Shown in pieces: positions 43,541-52,473 of a stretch of DNA of 64,000 bases. The notes under the pieces were generated by a model. It was not told the DNA's origin. It did not search any database and saw nothing but the letters and a program-made list of their open reading frames with translations. Origin of the DNA: Streptomyces sp. NBC_00457 (GTDB taxonomy: Bacteria > Actinomycetota > Actinomycetes > Streptomycetales > Streptomycetaceae); NCBI RefSeq assembly GCF_036014015.1, contig NZ_CP107905.1, positions 6,758,001 through 6,822,000 on the forward strand. The letters are read 5' to 3'. Position numbers and translations under genes: made by a program. Position 1 is the first letter of the stretch, and the number at the start of each line of letters is the position of its first letter.

Positions 43541-45214
43541 ATGGAATCCAGTGCGCGTACGGTCGCGGAACTCGTCGCCGCGGGGTGGGGCGACCACCGC
43601 CCGGGGTTGTGGTGCGAGGAACGGACGTTCAGCCACCACGAGATGGCGGCCGGAGCGGCGGCCCGTGCCGCGCTGCTGGCCGATCTGCTGCCGCCGGACG
43701 CCGAGCCGCACATCGGGGTGCTGCTCGACAACACCCCCGAGTACCCGCTGTGGTTGGGCGCCGCCGCTCTCGCCGGTGCGGCCGTCGCCGGGATCAATCC
43801 CACCCGCCGCGGCCCCGAACTCGCCCGCGACATCCTGCACACCGACTGCCGGATCGTCCTCACCGACCGCACCCGCCTCCCGCTCCTCACCGGCCTCGAC
43901 CTGCCCGGCGTACGCCTGCTGTGCACCGACACCCAGGAGTACGACGACCTGCTCGCGCCCTACGCCGACGCCCGCCCGGACGCCACCCGGGCCACCCCGT
44001 CCCACCGTCTCCTGCTCTACTTCACCTCCGGCTCGACCGGCGCCCCCAAGGCCGCCGTCTGCACCCAGGGCCGCCTTGCCGCCGCCGGGCACTCCCTCGC
44101 CGGCCACTTCGGGGTGGGCCGGGACGACGTGCACTACATCTGCATGCCGATGTTCCACGGCAACGCGGTGATCGCCGACTGGGCGCCCGCACTGGCGGCC
44201 GGGGCGGGGGTGGCGCTGCGGCGGCGGTTCTCGGCGTCGGGGTTCCTGACGGACGTACGGCGGTACGGGGCGACGTACTTCACGTATGTCGGGCGGGCCG
44301 TGCAGTACATCCTCGCCACCGAGGAACGGCGCGACGACCGCGACAATCCGCTGCGGCTCGGCTTCGGCACGGAGGCGGGGGCGGTGGACGCGGCGGCGTT
44401 CGAGCGGCGGTTCGGGGTGCGGCTGGTGGAGGGGTACGGGTCGTCGGAGGGCGGGGCGGCGGTGCAGTGGACGCCGGGGACGCCGGCGGGGGCGGTCGGG
44501 CCCGCGACGCCCGGGCTGGTCGTACTCGATCCGGAGACGAGGCAGGAGTGCCCGGCGGCTCTCTTCGACTCCACGGGGCGGCTGCTCAACGGGGAGGAGG
44601 CGATCGGCGAGCTGGTGAACCGGGGGCCGAATCCCTTCGAGGGCTACTGGCGCAACCCGGAGGCGGACGCGGCACGGCTGCGGGACGGCGCGTACTGGAC
44701 CGGCGACCTCTTCTGCCGGGACGCCGACGGGTTCCTGTACTTCGCCGGGCGCGCGGACGACCGGATTCGCGTCGACAGTGAGAATCTCGCCGCCGCGATG
44801 ATCGAGAACATCCTCGCCCGGTACGAGGGCGCGGATGCCGTCGCCGTGTACGCGGTGCCGGACCCGGTGACCGGGGACCAGGTGATGGCGGCGATCTCCG
44901 GGACCTTCGATCCGGAGGGCTTCGTGCGCTTTCTGGCGGCCCAGCCCGACCTCGGGACCAAGATGGCGCCCCGGTTCGTACGGGTCGTGCAGCGAATGCC
45001 GGTCACGGCGACGAACAAGATCCACCGGGCGCGGCTGCGGAAGGAAGGGATCCGGTGCGCTGATCCTGTGTGGTGGCGACCGGCGGGGGAGGACGTGTAC
45101 CGGAGGCTGACGCCCGCGGACATCGAAGAAGGGCCCCTCGCTCCCACGAGAGGCCCGGCTTCAGGGGGTGTGGGTGGCGGAGCCCCCACAACGCGCGGCG
45201 CAGCCGCGCAGTAA
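43541..45214 (+). CDS. AMP-forming acyl-CoA synthetase
   Basis: 557 aa, adenylate-forming enzyme. The P-loop motif LLYFTSGSTGAPKAA, the A5-like VEGYGSSEG, the core YWTGDLF, RADDRIRVDSENLAAA and the C-terminal catalytic Lys in TATNKIHRARLR are all visible. It activates a carboxylic acid to its CoA ester; the profile is that of fatty-acyl or related CoA ligases (SCO2xxx-like). Cytosolic. Gene ends 5 bp before a terminator and 56 bp before tRNA-Lys. Confidence 0.92.
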   Translation: MESSARTVAELVAAGWGDHRPGLWCEERTFSHHEMAAGAAARAALLADLLPPDAEPHIGVLLDNTPEYPLWLGAAALAGAAVAGINPTRRGPELARDILHTDCRIVLTDRTRLPLLTGLDLPGVRLLCTDTQEYDDLLAPYADARPDATRATPSHRLLLYFTSGSTGAPKAAVCTQGRLAAAGHSLAGHFGVGRDDVHYICMPMFHGNAVIADWAPALAAGAGVALRRRFSASGFLTDVRRYGATYFTYVGRAVQYILATEERRDDRDNPLRLGFGTEAGAVDAAAFERRFGVRLVEGYGSSEGGAAVQWTPGTPAGAVGPATPGLVVLDPETRQECPAALFDSTGRLLNGEEAIGELVNRGPNPFEGYWRNPEADAARLRDGAYWTGDLFCRDADGFLYFAGRADDRIRVDSENLAAAMIENILARYEGADAVAVYAVPDPVTGDQVMAAISGTFDPEGFVRFLAAQPDLGTKMAPRFVRVVQRMPVTATNKIHRARLRKEGIRCADPVWWRPAGEDVYRRLTPADIEEGPLAPTRGPASGGVGGGAPTTRGAAAQ

Positions 45215-45218
45215 CGAC

Positions 45219-45263
45219 GATGGCGAGGCCGGTTCGCGCTTTCCGCGAACACGCCTCGCCATC
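45219..45263. terminator. Terminator between acyl-CoA ligase and tRNA-Lys 2
   Basis: Outer arms GATGGCGAGGC/GCCTCGCCATC (11 bp) with an inner GTTCGCG/CGCGAAC stem form a long two-part hairpin. It lies between the plus-strand ligase gene and the minus-strand tRNA and should stop both. Confidence 0.85.
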
Positions 45264-45270
45264 GACAACG

Positions 45271-45344
45271 TGCGCCGCCAGGGACTCGAACCCCGGACCC
45301 GCTGATTAAGAGTCAGCTGCTCTAACCAACTGAGCTAGCGGCGC
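45271..45344 (-). tRNA. tRNA-Lys(CTT), copy 2
   Basis: 74 nt, sequence identical to the copies at 39328 and 61367, including discriminator A and the absence of an encoded CCA. Confidence 0.97.
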
Positions 45345-45443
45345 ATGACCCTCGCCGGCCGCGCGTGATGTGCTTCGCGCGGCGGCGGTACGGAAAATAT
45401 TACCCGGTTCTCAGGGGTGCTCCTGACCAATGCCGGGCGACCC

Positions 45444-46202
45444 TCAGATGGCCAGCGAGAGCAGCACCGGCGCGGCGTTGCGGTTCAGCGCGTCGGCCGC
45501 CTGCTTGAGCCGGTGTGCGTGCTCGACCGGGAGGGAGAGGGCGAGGCAGCCCACGGAGGAGCCGGCCGTGATCGGGACGGCGGCGCAGACCGTGCCGATC
45601 GCATACTCCTGGAGGTCGAGGTGGGGCACGGTCGGCGGCTGGGCCTCCAGGCGGGAGAGCAGCAGCTTGTCGCTGGTGATGGTGCGCGAGGTGAGCCGGG
45701 CCATCTTGTGTCGGGAGAGATGGTCCCGGCGGCCGTTGTGGTCGAGCTGGCCGAGCAGGCTCTTGCCGATCGCGGTGGCGTGGGCGGAGTAGCGGAAGTC
45801 CACCCACTCGTTCACCGCGGGAGTGGTGGGGCCGTCGGCGTACTGCGTGACGTTGATCTCGCCGTCGACGTACCGGCTGATGTAGACCGCCGCGCCCACC
45901 GAGTCGCGCAGCCGGTCGAGGGTGCCCTGGAGCTTCTCGCGCAGGGCCTCCTCGCGGCCGTGCGTGGAGGTGAGGCGGGTGAGGGCGGCACCGGTGACAT
46001 AGGCGCCGTCGGTGCCCTGCTCGACGTACCCCTCACGGCGCAGCATCCGCAGCAGCACGGTCAGCCGCTCGGCGCCGAGGCCGGTGTGCCGGGCGAGCTC
46101 GGCGTCGGTGACTCCGGCGGAGTGCCGCGCCACCGTCTCCAGGACGCGCAGGGCGTCCTGGGCCGAGTGGTACGGCGCGGTCGGCTCGTTCATCAGCGCC
46201 AC
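45444..46202 (-). CDS. IclR-family regulator
   Basis: 252 aa. N-terminal winged helix (SAQDALRVLETVARHSAGVTDAELARHTGL, then LTVLLRMLRREGYVEQ) and the C-terminal IclR effector domain (ATAIGKSLLGQL, AVPITAGSSVGCLALSLP). Located next to the Ehu-type transporter genes; a palindrome of 18 bp at 46340-46357 lies upstream. It likely controls uptake or catabolism of the transported compound. Confidence 0.9.
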   Translation of the reverse strand: MALMNEPTAPYHSAQDALRVLETVARHSAGVTDAELARHTGLGAERLTVLLRMLRREGYVEQGTDGAYVTGAALTRLTSTHGREEALREKLQGTLDRLRDSVGAAVYISRYVDGEINVTQYADGPTTPAVNEWVDFRYSAHATAIGKSLLGQLDHNGRRDHLSRHKMARLTSRTITSDKLLLSRLEAQPPTVPHLDLQEYAIGTVCAAVPITAGSSVGCLALSLPVEHAHRLKQAADALNRNAAPVLLSLAI

Positions 46203-46339
46203 GGTTTCCCCCTGCGCTCGCTCTTGGCTCGCTCTTGGGCCGCAATCCGGTCAGCGGATCCTCTCCACGATAGCCGCCAAGAGGCTTGTAGTGAGCGGTT
46301 GTTGACGAGATTCCGGCCCTCTCAGCAGGGGGACTGACA

Positions 46340-46357
46340 CTCTGGCATATGCCAGAG
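46340..46357. promoter_or_regulatory. 18 bp perfect palindrome upstream of IclR gene
   Basis: CTCTGGCAT-ATGCCAGAG, a perfect palindrome without spacer, located 138 bp upstream of the IclR start and near the end of ehuA. It is a plausible operator for the IclR protein. Confidence 0.65.
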
Positions 46358-46361
46358 GAAA

Positions 46362-46388
46362 GGGCTGCCGTTTGCGTACCGGCAGCCC
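46362..46388. terminator. Terminator of ehu operon
   Basis: GGGCTGCCG-N9-CGGCAGCCC, 9 bp perfect stem, 22 bp after the ehuA stop. It should end the minus-strand ehuBCDA transcript. Confidence 0.85.
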
Positions 46389-46409
46389 GTCCGCCTTCAC
46401 CTCCTGCAA

Positions 46410-47192
46410 TCAGAGAACCGCGCTGAGGAATTCCCGCGTTCGGTCCTGCTCCGGGTCGCTGAAGATTTTCTCCGGCGGCCCGGCCTCGATGACCCGGCCG
46501 GAATCGAACATCAGGACCTGGTCGGAGATGTCGCGGGCGAAATTCATCTCGTGGGTCACACAGAGCATCGTGATGTCCGTGGAACGGGCGATGTCCCGGA
46601 GGACGTCGAGGACACCGGCGACCAGCTCCGGGTCGAGCGCGGACGTCACCTCGTCGAGCAGCAGCACCTGCGGCCGCATCGCCAGCGCCCGCGCGATCGC
46701 GACGCGCTGCTGCTGGCCGCCGGAGAGCTGGGAGGGGTGCGCGTCGCACTTGTCGCTGAGCCCCACCAGGTCCAGCAGCCCGCGCGCCCGCTCGTCCGCC
46801 TCGTCCTTGGACATGCCGAGCACGGTGACCGGGGCCTCGGTGATGTTCCTCAGCACCGTCATGTTCGGGAACAGGTTGAACTGCTGGAAGACCATCCCGA
46901 TCTTCTTGCGGACCTCGCGGACCTGCTTCTCCGGCGCGGGGAACAACTGCTCCCCGTCCACGGTGATGGTGCCCTCGTCGGGCTTGGTCAGCGTCATCAG
47001 CAGCCGCAGGATCGTGGTCTTGCCGGAGCCGGACGGGCCGATCAGGGTGACGTGCTTGCCCGCGCTCACGGAGAAGTCGAGATGGTCGAGGACCGTGTTC
47101 TCGCCGAACCGCTTGGTCACGTTCTCCAGGCGGATCAGTTCGGACGAGGAGGCGGGCACGTCGGTCGGGTTCTTTTCGGTGTCAACGGACAA
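46410..47192 (-). CDS. ehuA: ABC transporter ATPase, EhuA-like
   Basis: 260 aa. Walker A GPSGSGKTT, Q-loop in FQQFNLFPNM, signature LSGGQQQRVAIARAL, Walker B VLLLDEVTSALDPE, H-loop CVTHEMNFARD. Polar amino acid family (PAAT) type. Overlaps the end of ehuD by 11 nt; last gene of the operon. Confidence 0.92.
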   Translation of the reverse strand: MSVDTEKNPTDVPASSSELIRLENVTKRFGENTVLDHLDFSVSAGKHVTLIGPSGSGKTTILRLLMTLTKPDEGTITVDGEQLFPAPEKQVREVRKKIGMVFQQFNLFPNMTVLRNITEAPVTVLGMSKDEADERARGLLDLVGLSDKCDAHPSQLSGGQQQRVAIARALAMRPQVLLLDEVTSALDPELVAGVLDVLRDIARSTDITMLCVTHEMNFARDISDQVLMFDSGRVIEAGPPEKIFSDPEQDRTREFLSAVL

Positions 47193-47832
47193 GGCGTCGC
47201 TCCAGGGTGCGCAGCAGGACGGAGGCGAGATAGGAGATGAGGATGAAGGCCACGCCGATCACGGTCAGCGGCTCGGTGAAGCGGAAGGTCTGCTGGGAGA
47301 ACAGCCGTGCCTCGCCCATCATGTCCAGCACGGTGATGGCCATCAGCATCGGCGTGTCCTTCAGCATCGCGATCACGTAGTTGCCGAGCGCCGGCACGAC
47401 CCGGCGGATGGCCTGCGGCAGGATCACCACGGTCCACGTCCGCCTGAGCGGCAGGTTCAGCGCGGTCGCCGCCTCCCACTGGCCGACGGGCACCGCTTCG
47501 ATACCGGCCCGGTAGACCTGCATCGTGTACGTCGAGTAGTGCAGGCCGATCGCGAAGACGCCGGTGGTCAGCGCGGAGAAGGTGATGTTCCACTCGGGCA
47601 GCACGTAGAAGAGGAAGAACAGCTGCACCAGCAGCGGGGTGTTGCGCACGAACTCCGTGACGACCCCGACCGGCCAGGTCACCCAGCGCGAGGGCACGCG
47701 CATCAGCAGCGCCCACACCAGGCCCAGCGCGAACGAGATCAGCGAGCCGAGCACCAGCGCCTGCAGGGTGACCAGCAGGCCGTCCCAGAAGTGCGGCATG
47801 AAGTCGCCTACGGCATTCCAGTCCCAGTTCAT
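47182..47832 (-). CDS. ehuD: ABC permease, EhuD-like
   Basis: 216 aa. The PAAT permease EAA loop is present (EAVPVGQWEAATALNLPLRRTWTVVILPQAIRRVVPAL), with five membrane spans. It forms the channel with EhuC. Starts inside the end of ehuC (ATGA, 4 nt overlap). Confidence 0.9.
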   Translation of the reverse strand: MNWDWNAVGDFMPHFWDGLLVTLQALVLGSLISFALGLVWALLMRVPSRWVTWPVGVVTEFVRNTPLLVQLFFLFYVLPEWNITFSALTTGVFAIGLHYSTYTMQVYRAGIEAVPVGQWEAATALNLPLRRTWTVVILPQAIRRVVPALGNYVIAMLKDTPMLMAITVLDMMGEARLFSQQTFRFTEPLTVIGVAFILISYLASVLLRTLERRLVR

Positions 47833-48557
47833 GCTGCCCCAGCCCCACTTCCTATACCGGTTGTCTGGGCGCGCTTCAGCTCGTCATCGGGGGAGAGGCC
47901 ACGCTTCGGTTCCTTGCCGACCCCGGCCTTCAACTTCTTCTCCAGTCCGCGCATCACACGCGTCAGCAGGAAGGCGATCACGAAGTAGATCAGCAGGATG
48001 TACGTGTAGATCTCCGCGCTCTCCTGCAGGGCGAGCCGCACCAGGCTGCCGCTGAACGCCAGATCGCCCATGCCCATGATCGACACCAGCGCGGTGCCCT
48101 TGAGCAGCTCGATCAGCAGATTGGAGAACGGCGGGATCATCTCCGGCACCGCCTGCGGCAGCAGGATCAGCCGCATCCGCTGCCAGGGCGTGAAGCTGAG
48201 CGCGATCCCACCCTCCTTCTGCGCCGGGTCGACGGCGGCCAGCGCGCCGCGGACGATCTCGGAGCCGTACGCCCCGTAGGTCAGTCCCAGCGCCAGCGTG
48301 CCCGCCCACATCGGCACCAGCTGCCAGCCGAAGGCGGGCGGCAGTACGAAGTACACCCAGAAGATCATGACCAGCGCCGAGGTCCCGCGGAACACCTCGG
48401 TGTAGAAGCCCGCGAGGAAGCGGACGATCCGCGACCGGTGGACGCGGGCGGTGCCGACGATGAACGACACGGCCGCCGCGAGCAGCGCGCTGAAGACGAG
48501 CAGCTGGATCGTGACCCAGAGGCCCTTGAGTACCAGTTCCCACAGTCCCGAGGTCAT
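47829..48557 (-). CDS. ehuC: ABC permease, EhuC-like
   Basis: 242 aa. Five spans and the EAA loop (LAAVDPAQKEGGIALSFTPWQRMRLILLPQAVPEMIP). ATG 48557 overlaps the ehuB stop by 4 nt; earlier in-frame ATG at 48566 is less consistent with the overlap. The C-terminal tail is longer than in EhuD and charged. Confidence 0.9.
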   Translation of the reverse strand: MTSGLWELVLKGLWVTIQLLVFSALLAAAVSFIVGTARVHRSRIVRFLAGFYTEVFRGTSALVMIFWVYFVLPPAFGWQLVPMWAGTLALGLTYGAYGSEIVRGALAAVDPAQKEGGIALSFTPWQRMRLILLPQAVPEMIPPFSNLLIELLKGTALVSIMGMGDLAFSGSLVRLALQESAEIYTYILLIYFVIAFLLTRVMRGLEKKLKAGVGKEPKRGLSPDDELKRAQTTGIGSGAGAA

Positions 48558-49447
48558 CCGCCGCACAGCTCCTTCGCGGTGAGGTCGGTCATCTCCGCCT
48601 GGGTGAAGCCGAAGGGCCGGAGGATGCGGAGCAGCTCCCCGCTCTTCTTGAGCTTCCGCAGTTCCACATTGAAGGCGTCGCGGAGGTTGGTCTCCGTCGG
48701 GCGGAACGCGAAGGCGCCCCCGTCGACATGCGGCTTGCCGCCGACGATCGGCTTGAACGGCTCGGTCGACTCGGCCTTGGCGGACTTCTTCACCACCTCG
48801 CGAGTGGTGAGCGCGGTCCCGGCGAAGACGTCGACGCGCCCCGCCTCCACCGCGTTCAGCCCGGCGACCTGATCCTGGACGATCATGATGTCGCTCTCCT
48901 TGTACCCCGCCTCGACGGCGTACTGGATCTCCGCGTAACCGGTCCCGGTCGCGAACTTCGCCTTCTTCTCGACGACGTCCTTGTAGTTGTGCAGCCCCTT
49001 CGGATTCCCCTTGCGCACGATGAAGGCATCGAGCATCTGGTAGTCCGGATCGGCGAAGATCACCTCCGCGCAGCGCTCGGGATTGACGTACATCCCCGCC
49101 GCCACGACGTCGAACTGCTGCACATTCAGCCCCGGAATCAGCGACCCGAACTCCGTCGGCACGGCCTGCACGCTGTCCACGCCGAGCCGTTTGAAGATCA
49201 CCTTCGCCAACTCCGGTGCCTCACCGGTGAGTTCGCCGTTCGTATCGATGTATCCGAACGGGATCTCGCCCGCGATCCCGAGCCGCACGACACCCTGCGC
49301 CTTCAGCCGGTCGAGGAGATCACCGCCCTCCGTGGACGAAGCCGAGGCCACACGTGAGCAGCCCGCGGCGCCCAGCGCGCCGACCGCCGCCACCCCCGCG
49401 AGCAGCGACCGGCGCGTGGGCCCGGACATACGCGTGGGCCCGGACAT
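48554..49447 (-). CDS. ehuB: Ectoine-type ABC substrate-binding lipoprotein, EhuB-like
   Basis: 297 aa from ATG 49447 or 291 from ATG 49429. The two starts are generated by an 18 bp tandem duplication encoding MSGPTR twice. Lipobox LGAAGC follows a Tat-like RRSLLAGVAAVG. The periplasmic-binding fold type 2 has IAGEIPFGYIDTNGELTGEAPE and DVVAAGMYVNPERC. The domain is most similar to EhuB for ectoine/hydroxyectoine, but close PAAT relatives bind amino acids, so the ligand is inferred from memory of Streptomyces annotation. Confidence 0.82.
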   Translation of the reverse strand: MSGPTRMSGPTRRSLLAGVAAVGALGAAGCSRVASASSTEGGDLLDRLKAQGVVRLGIAGEIPFGYIDTNGELTGEAPELAKVIFKRLGVDSVQAVPTEFGSLIPGLNVQQFDVVAAGMYVNPERCAEVIFADPDYQMLDAFIVRKGNPKGLHNYKDVVEKKAKFATGTGYAEIQYAVEAGYKESDIMIVQDQVAGLNAVEAGRVDVFAGTALTTREVVKKSAKAESTEPFKPIVGGKPHVDGGAFAFRPTETNLRDAFNVELRKLKKSGELLRILRPFGFTQAEMTDLTAKELCGG

Positions 49448-49573
49448 ATCTGAGCCATGTTCCAGTGATGGAGCCATGGCGGCGCAGCTACCCGACCTCA
49501 TGCGAGTTATGCGGGCCGATTTGAGCCCCGTTCCTGGCCACGCCCTCTTGACCGGCGGGGCACCATGGACTGC

Positions 49574-50068
49574 ATGGCTGATCGCTACATCGAAGTATCG
49601 CTGGTCAAGCGCGGAATCACCTGCCGGGCCCGGCTGCTCGACGACCGCGCACCGATCACCTGCGCCGCCGTCTGGGATTCCCTGCCGCTTTCCGGCGACG
49701 TCTACCACGCGAAATACGCACGCAATGAGATCTACGCCCTTTTCGCACCGTTCGCGGACGCGGAGCCGCCTCTGGAGAATCCGACGGTGACCCCCATCCC
49801 GGGGGACCTCTGCTACTTCTCCTTCGCCGGGGCGGAACTGGGCACGAAGGCGTACGGCTACGACCGCGAGGTCCGCCCCGGCACGACCCTCGTCGACCTG
49901 GCCCTCTTCTACGAACGCAACAACCTGCTGCTCAACGCCGACGTGGGGTGGGTGCCGGGGATCGTGTGGGGGACGGTGGTCGAGGGCCTCACGGAAATGG
50001 CGGAGGGCTGCAACGACCTGTGGCGGACGGGGGCGGCGGGGGAGAGCCTCAGCTTCCGGAGGGCGTGA
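49574..50068 (+). CDS. DUF3830 cyclophilin-like protein
   Basis: 164 aa. MADRYIEVSLVKRG start, beta-barrel with AVWDSLPLSGDVYHAKYARNEIYALFAP, and GDLCYFSFAG. I recognise the family as DUF3830. It is divergent from ehuB and recurs in actinobacterial clusters with amidases and Asp/Glu racemase-superfamily enzymes, so it probably acts on or binds the same imported substrate. Starts ATG 49565 and 49574 are both possible. Confidence 0.82.
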   Translation: MADRYIEVSLVKRGITCRARLLDDRAPITCAAVWDSLPLSGDVYHAKYARNEIYALFAPFADAEPPLENPTVTPIPGDLCYFSFAGAELGTKAYGYDREVRPGTTLVDLALFYERNNLLLNADVGWVPGIVWGTVVEGLTEMAEGCNDLWRTGAAGESLSFRRA

Positions 50069-50134
50069 CGTGCCTTGCCGCAGGGTTGGCCCGGCCCTCC
50101 CGGGGAGAGGGGAGGGTCGGGCCGAGGTGGCGGG

Positions 50135-51010
50135 TCAGGTGTTGGGGCAGGTGTCGCGGTACTGGCTGATCGCCGTGCTCGGGGTGGGTGCCGGGCAGAG
50201 GAACTGGTCGTAGCGGGTGTCGTTGTCGACGAAGCGCTTCAGCCAGGACAGCGCGTACTTGGCGGTGGTGACGTTCTCGCTGACGGGCGCGAAATGGCTG
50301 CCGTTCAGCATTTCCAGGTACGCCTTCTCGGGCGCGCCCGTCATGGACGTGTACATCGGGATCGACATGGAGGCGACCGGGGCGATGGTGTCGGACTGGC
50401 CTCCGATGATCATCGTAGGCACACTGACGTTCTCCCAGGTGGTGTCGGATTCCCAGGGCGCCAGCGGAATCGCCGCCTGCAGGGACGACCGGTTCTGCGC
50501 CGCCCACAGCGAGCCCCCGCCGCCCATCGAATGCCCCATGACCGCGAGGCGGCTGGGGTCGACGCGATCGCGGACCGGACTCCTCGTGGTCAGATGGTCC
50601 AGCGCGGCGAGCAGTTGGCTGCCGCGGCTCTGCGGCTGGTCGAACAGCCCGTTGGAGTCCAGGGTGAAGACGACGAAGCCCTGCGAGGCCAGGCGGGGGC
50701 CCAGCCACTGGACCACGGACTGGGGCGAGACGAAACCGGGAATGACCGCGACCGCTCCGAACGTGCCCTGACTGGTGTCGGTCGGGTAGTAGATCGTGCC
50801 GCCGTTGAAGCCGGTGCCGCTGCCGGACTCCACCGTGACCTGGCCGATGGCGAACGGACCGCGGGCGGCGATGACGCTGGCCTGCGTGGGGGCGGGGCCG
50901 CGCTCGTAGGGGTTCTGTGCCGCCTCGGCCGGGGCGTTGACGCCCAGCAACACGGTCAGGGACACACCGGTGAGCAGTACTCCTAACCTTTTTCTCAGCG
51001 CTGGTTTCAC
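50135..51010 (-). CDS. Secreted polyester hydrolase (cutinase/PETase type I)
   Basis: 291 aa from GTG 51010, with AGAGGA 6 nt upstream; more distal ATGs lack this. Signal peptide ends near APAEA-AQ. Catalytic triad: Ser161 in MGHSMGGGGS, Asp208 in GGQSDTIAPV, His240 in NGSHFAP. Substrate-contact aromatic Trp187 (LAPWESD) is present; the tyrosine of the PETase oxyanion loop is replaced by Phe in PGFVSPQS. A C-terminal disulfide pair (FLCPAP and RDTCPN) matches the cutinase/Thermobifida group. It likely cleaves polyesters such as cutin. Confidence 0.88.
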   Translation of the reverse strand: MKPALRKRLGVLLTGVSLTVLLGVNAPAEAAQNPYERGPAPTQASVIAARGPFAIGQVTVESGSGTGFNGGTIYYPTDTSQGTFGAVAVIPGFVSPQSVVQWLGPRLASQGFVVFTLDSNGLFDQPQSRGSQLLAALDHLTTRSPVRDRVDPSRLAVMGHSMGGGGSLWAAQNRSSLQAAIPLAPWESDTTWENVSVPTMIIGGQSDTIAPVASMSIPMYTSMTGAPEKAYLEMLNGSHFAPVSENVTTAKYALSWLKRFVDNDTRYDQFLCPAPTPSTAISQYRDTCPNT

Positions 51011-51115
51011 GGAGAGTCCTCTCGTGAGTGTGGGGGTGTGGGGGTTTCGAGAGGACATCGTGGAATCAGGGAGACCGGCGTGCTGCATGTGACGCCGGGC
51101 AATTCGCGGCCTTGT

Positions 51116-51132
51116 TTGTCGGTCTCCGACAA
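51116..51132. promoter_or_regulatory. Palindrome upstream of cutinase gene
   Basis: TTGTCGG-TCT-CCGACAA, perfect 7 bp arms, between the divergent cutinase and PucR-type genes, 106 bp from the cutinase start. Confidence 0.55.
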
Positions 51133-51157
51133 GGTTGGCGCGGCACCGACAAAACGA

Positions 51158-51187
51158 TCAACTCACCTTGTCACGCAGGTGAGTTGA
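51158..51187. promoter_or_regulatory. Second palindrome at PucR-type gene
   Basis: TCAACTCACCT-N8-AGGTGAGTTGA, perfect 11 bp arms, 51 bp upstream of the PucR-type start. Likely the regulator's own operator. Confidence 0.65.
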
Positions 51188-51237
51188 CCGGGTGAACGAT
51201 GTGCCGGGACCATCCGGGGGGACGGAAGAGGATGCTT

Positions 51238-52473
51238 GTGACTGTCATCGACCCACCGTTGGCGAAGTCGCTGTCGGACATGCTCCGGCCGCACCTCCCG
51301 GACGCCGTCGAGGAGATCGAGCGCGAGGTCCGGGTGCATGTTCACGAGGGCGGTCCGCCCGTGGACGCCGACTACCGCAGAGCCGTCCGTCAGGTCATCG
51401 ACGAAACCGTCGCCCACTTCGTCGACTCACTCGGCCGGCACGCCACGGACTCCACCCGACTGACCGAGCTTTACAGCCAGTTGGGGGCCGAGGCGGCCCG
51501 TCGCGGCTACAGCCTCGACCGGCTGCAGACCGCGCTCAGGCTGAGCGGGCAGGTCGCCTGCCGCCGGTTCATCAAGGACGCCTACCGGTTCTCCTGGCCC
51601 AAGGAGACCCTCTCCTCGCTCACCGACGGCCTCTTCGGGCTCCTCGCCCAGGCGGCCGACGCAGGCGCCCAGGGGTACGCGCGTCAGCAGGGTCAGCTGG
51701 CCACCGACCGGGAGCGTCGGCGCCGGCGACTGCGTGATCTGCTGGTCCGCGAGCCGCCGCCCGACCCCGACCTGATCCACGAGCAGGCCAGGGCGGCCGA
51801 CTGGAGGGTGCCCGGCACGGTCGCGGCCGTCGCCCTGCTCTCCGCCGCCCGGCCGCCGAGCCGCATCCTGCCCCCCGATGTGCTCGCCGACTGGGACGCG
51901 TCGTATCTGATCGTCCCCGACCCCGACTCGGCAGGGCGGGATTGGCTGCCCACCCTGCTGGTCCCGCTGGGTGCCGCCGCCATCGGGCCGACGGTGCCGG
52001 CCGAGCGCACCGCCGTCTCGCTCCGCTGGGCCCGGCACACCAGCGCCCTCATGGAGCGCGGCGTGCTGCCGTCCGACCGGCCGCAGCGGGCGGCCGACCA
52101 CACCGCGCTGCTGGCCGCCGCCATGGTCGAGGACCTCATCGACACCACCTCGGCCGTGTTCCTGGCCCCGATCCTCGCCCTGCCGCCGCGCCGCCGGGTG
52201 CCGCTGCTGACCACGCTCCTCACCTATCTCCAGTGCGGTGACAACGCCGTGATCACGAGCGCCCGGCTCCAGGTCCACGAACAGACCGTCCGCTACCGGC
52301 TGCGCCGGATAGCGGAACTGACCGGAAGCCGGGTCTACGATCCCGCCGACCGACTCGACCTCATGATCACCCTGACCTGGCTGCTGCACACCGACGGCAT
52401 CACCGCCGCACCCGGCATCACGGCCGCACCCGGCAGCCCCGCCGTCACGCCTGCACGATCGGCTCCCTCGTGA
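51238..52473 (+). CDS. PucR-type helix-turn-helix regulator
   Basis: 411 aa from GTG 51238, with AGAGG 6 nt upstream; ATG 51232 is too close to it. No GGDEF domain. The C-terminal domain (LLTTLLTYLQCGDNAVITSARLQVHEQTVRYRLRRIAELTGS) is the PucR/CdaR HTH. The N-terminal half is helical with an unknown sensing role. Ends in a short GITAAPG repeat. Overlaps the convergent racemase-superfamily gene by 29 nt. Divergent from the cutinase gene, which it may control. Confidence 0.85.
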   Translation: MTVIDPPLAKSLSDMLRPHLPDAVEEIEREVRVHVHEGGPPVDADYRRAVRQVIDETVAHFVDSLGRHATDSTRLTELYSQLGAEAARRGYSLDRLQTALRLSGQVACRRFIKDAYRFSWPKETLSSLTDGLFGLLAQAADAGAQGYARQQGQLATDRERRRRRLRDLLVREPPPDPDLIHEQARAADWRVPGTVAAVALLSAARPPSRILPPDVLADWDASYLIVPDPDSAGRDWLPTLLVPLGAAAIGPTVPAERTAVSLRWARHTSALMERGVLPSDRPQRAADHTALLAAAMVEDLIDTTSAVFLAPILALPPRRRVPLLTTLLTYLQCGDNAVITSARLQVHEQTVRYRLRRIAELTGSRVYDPADRLDLMITLTWLLHTDGITAAPGITAAPGSPAVTPARSAPS

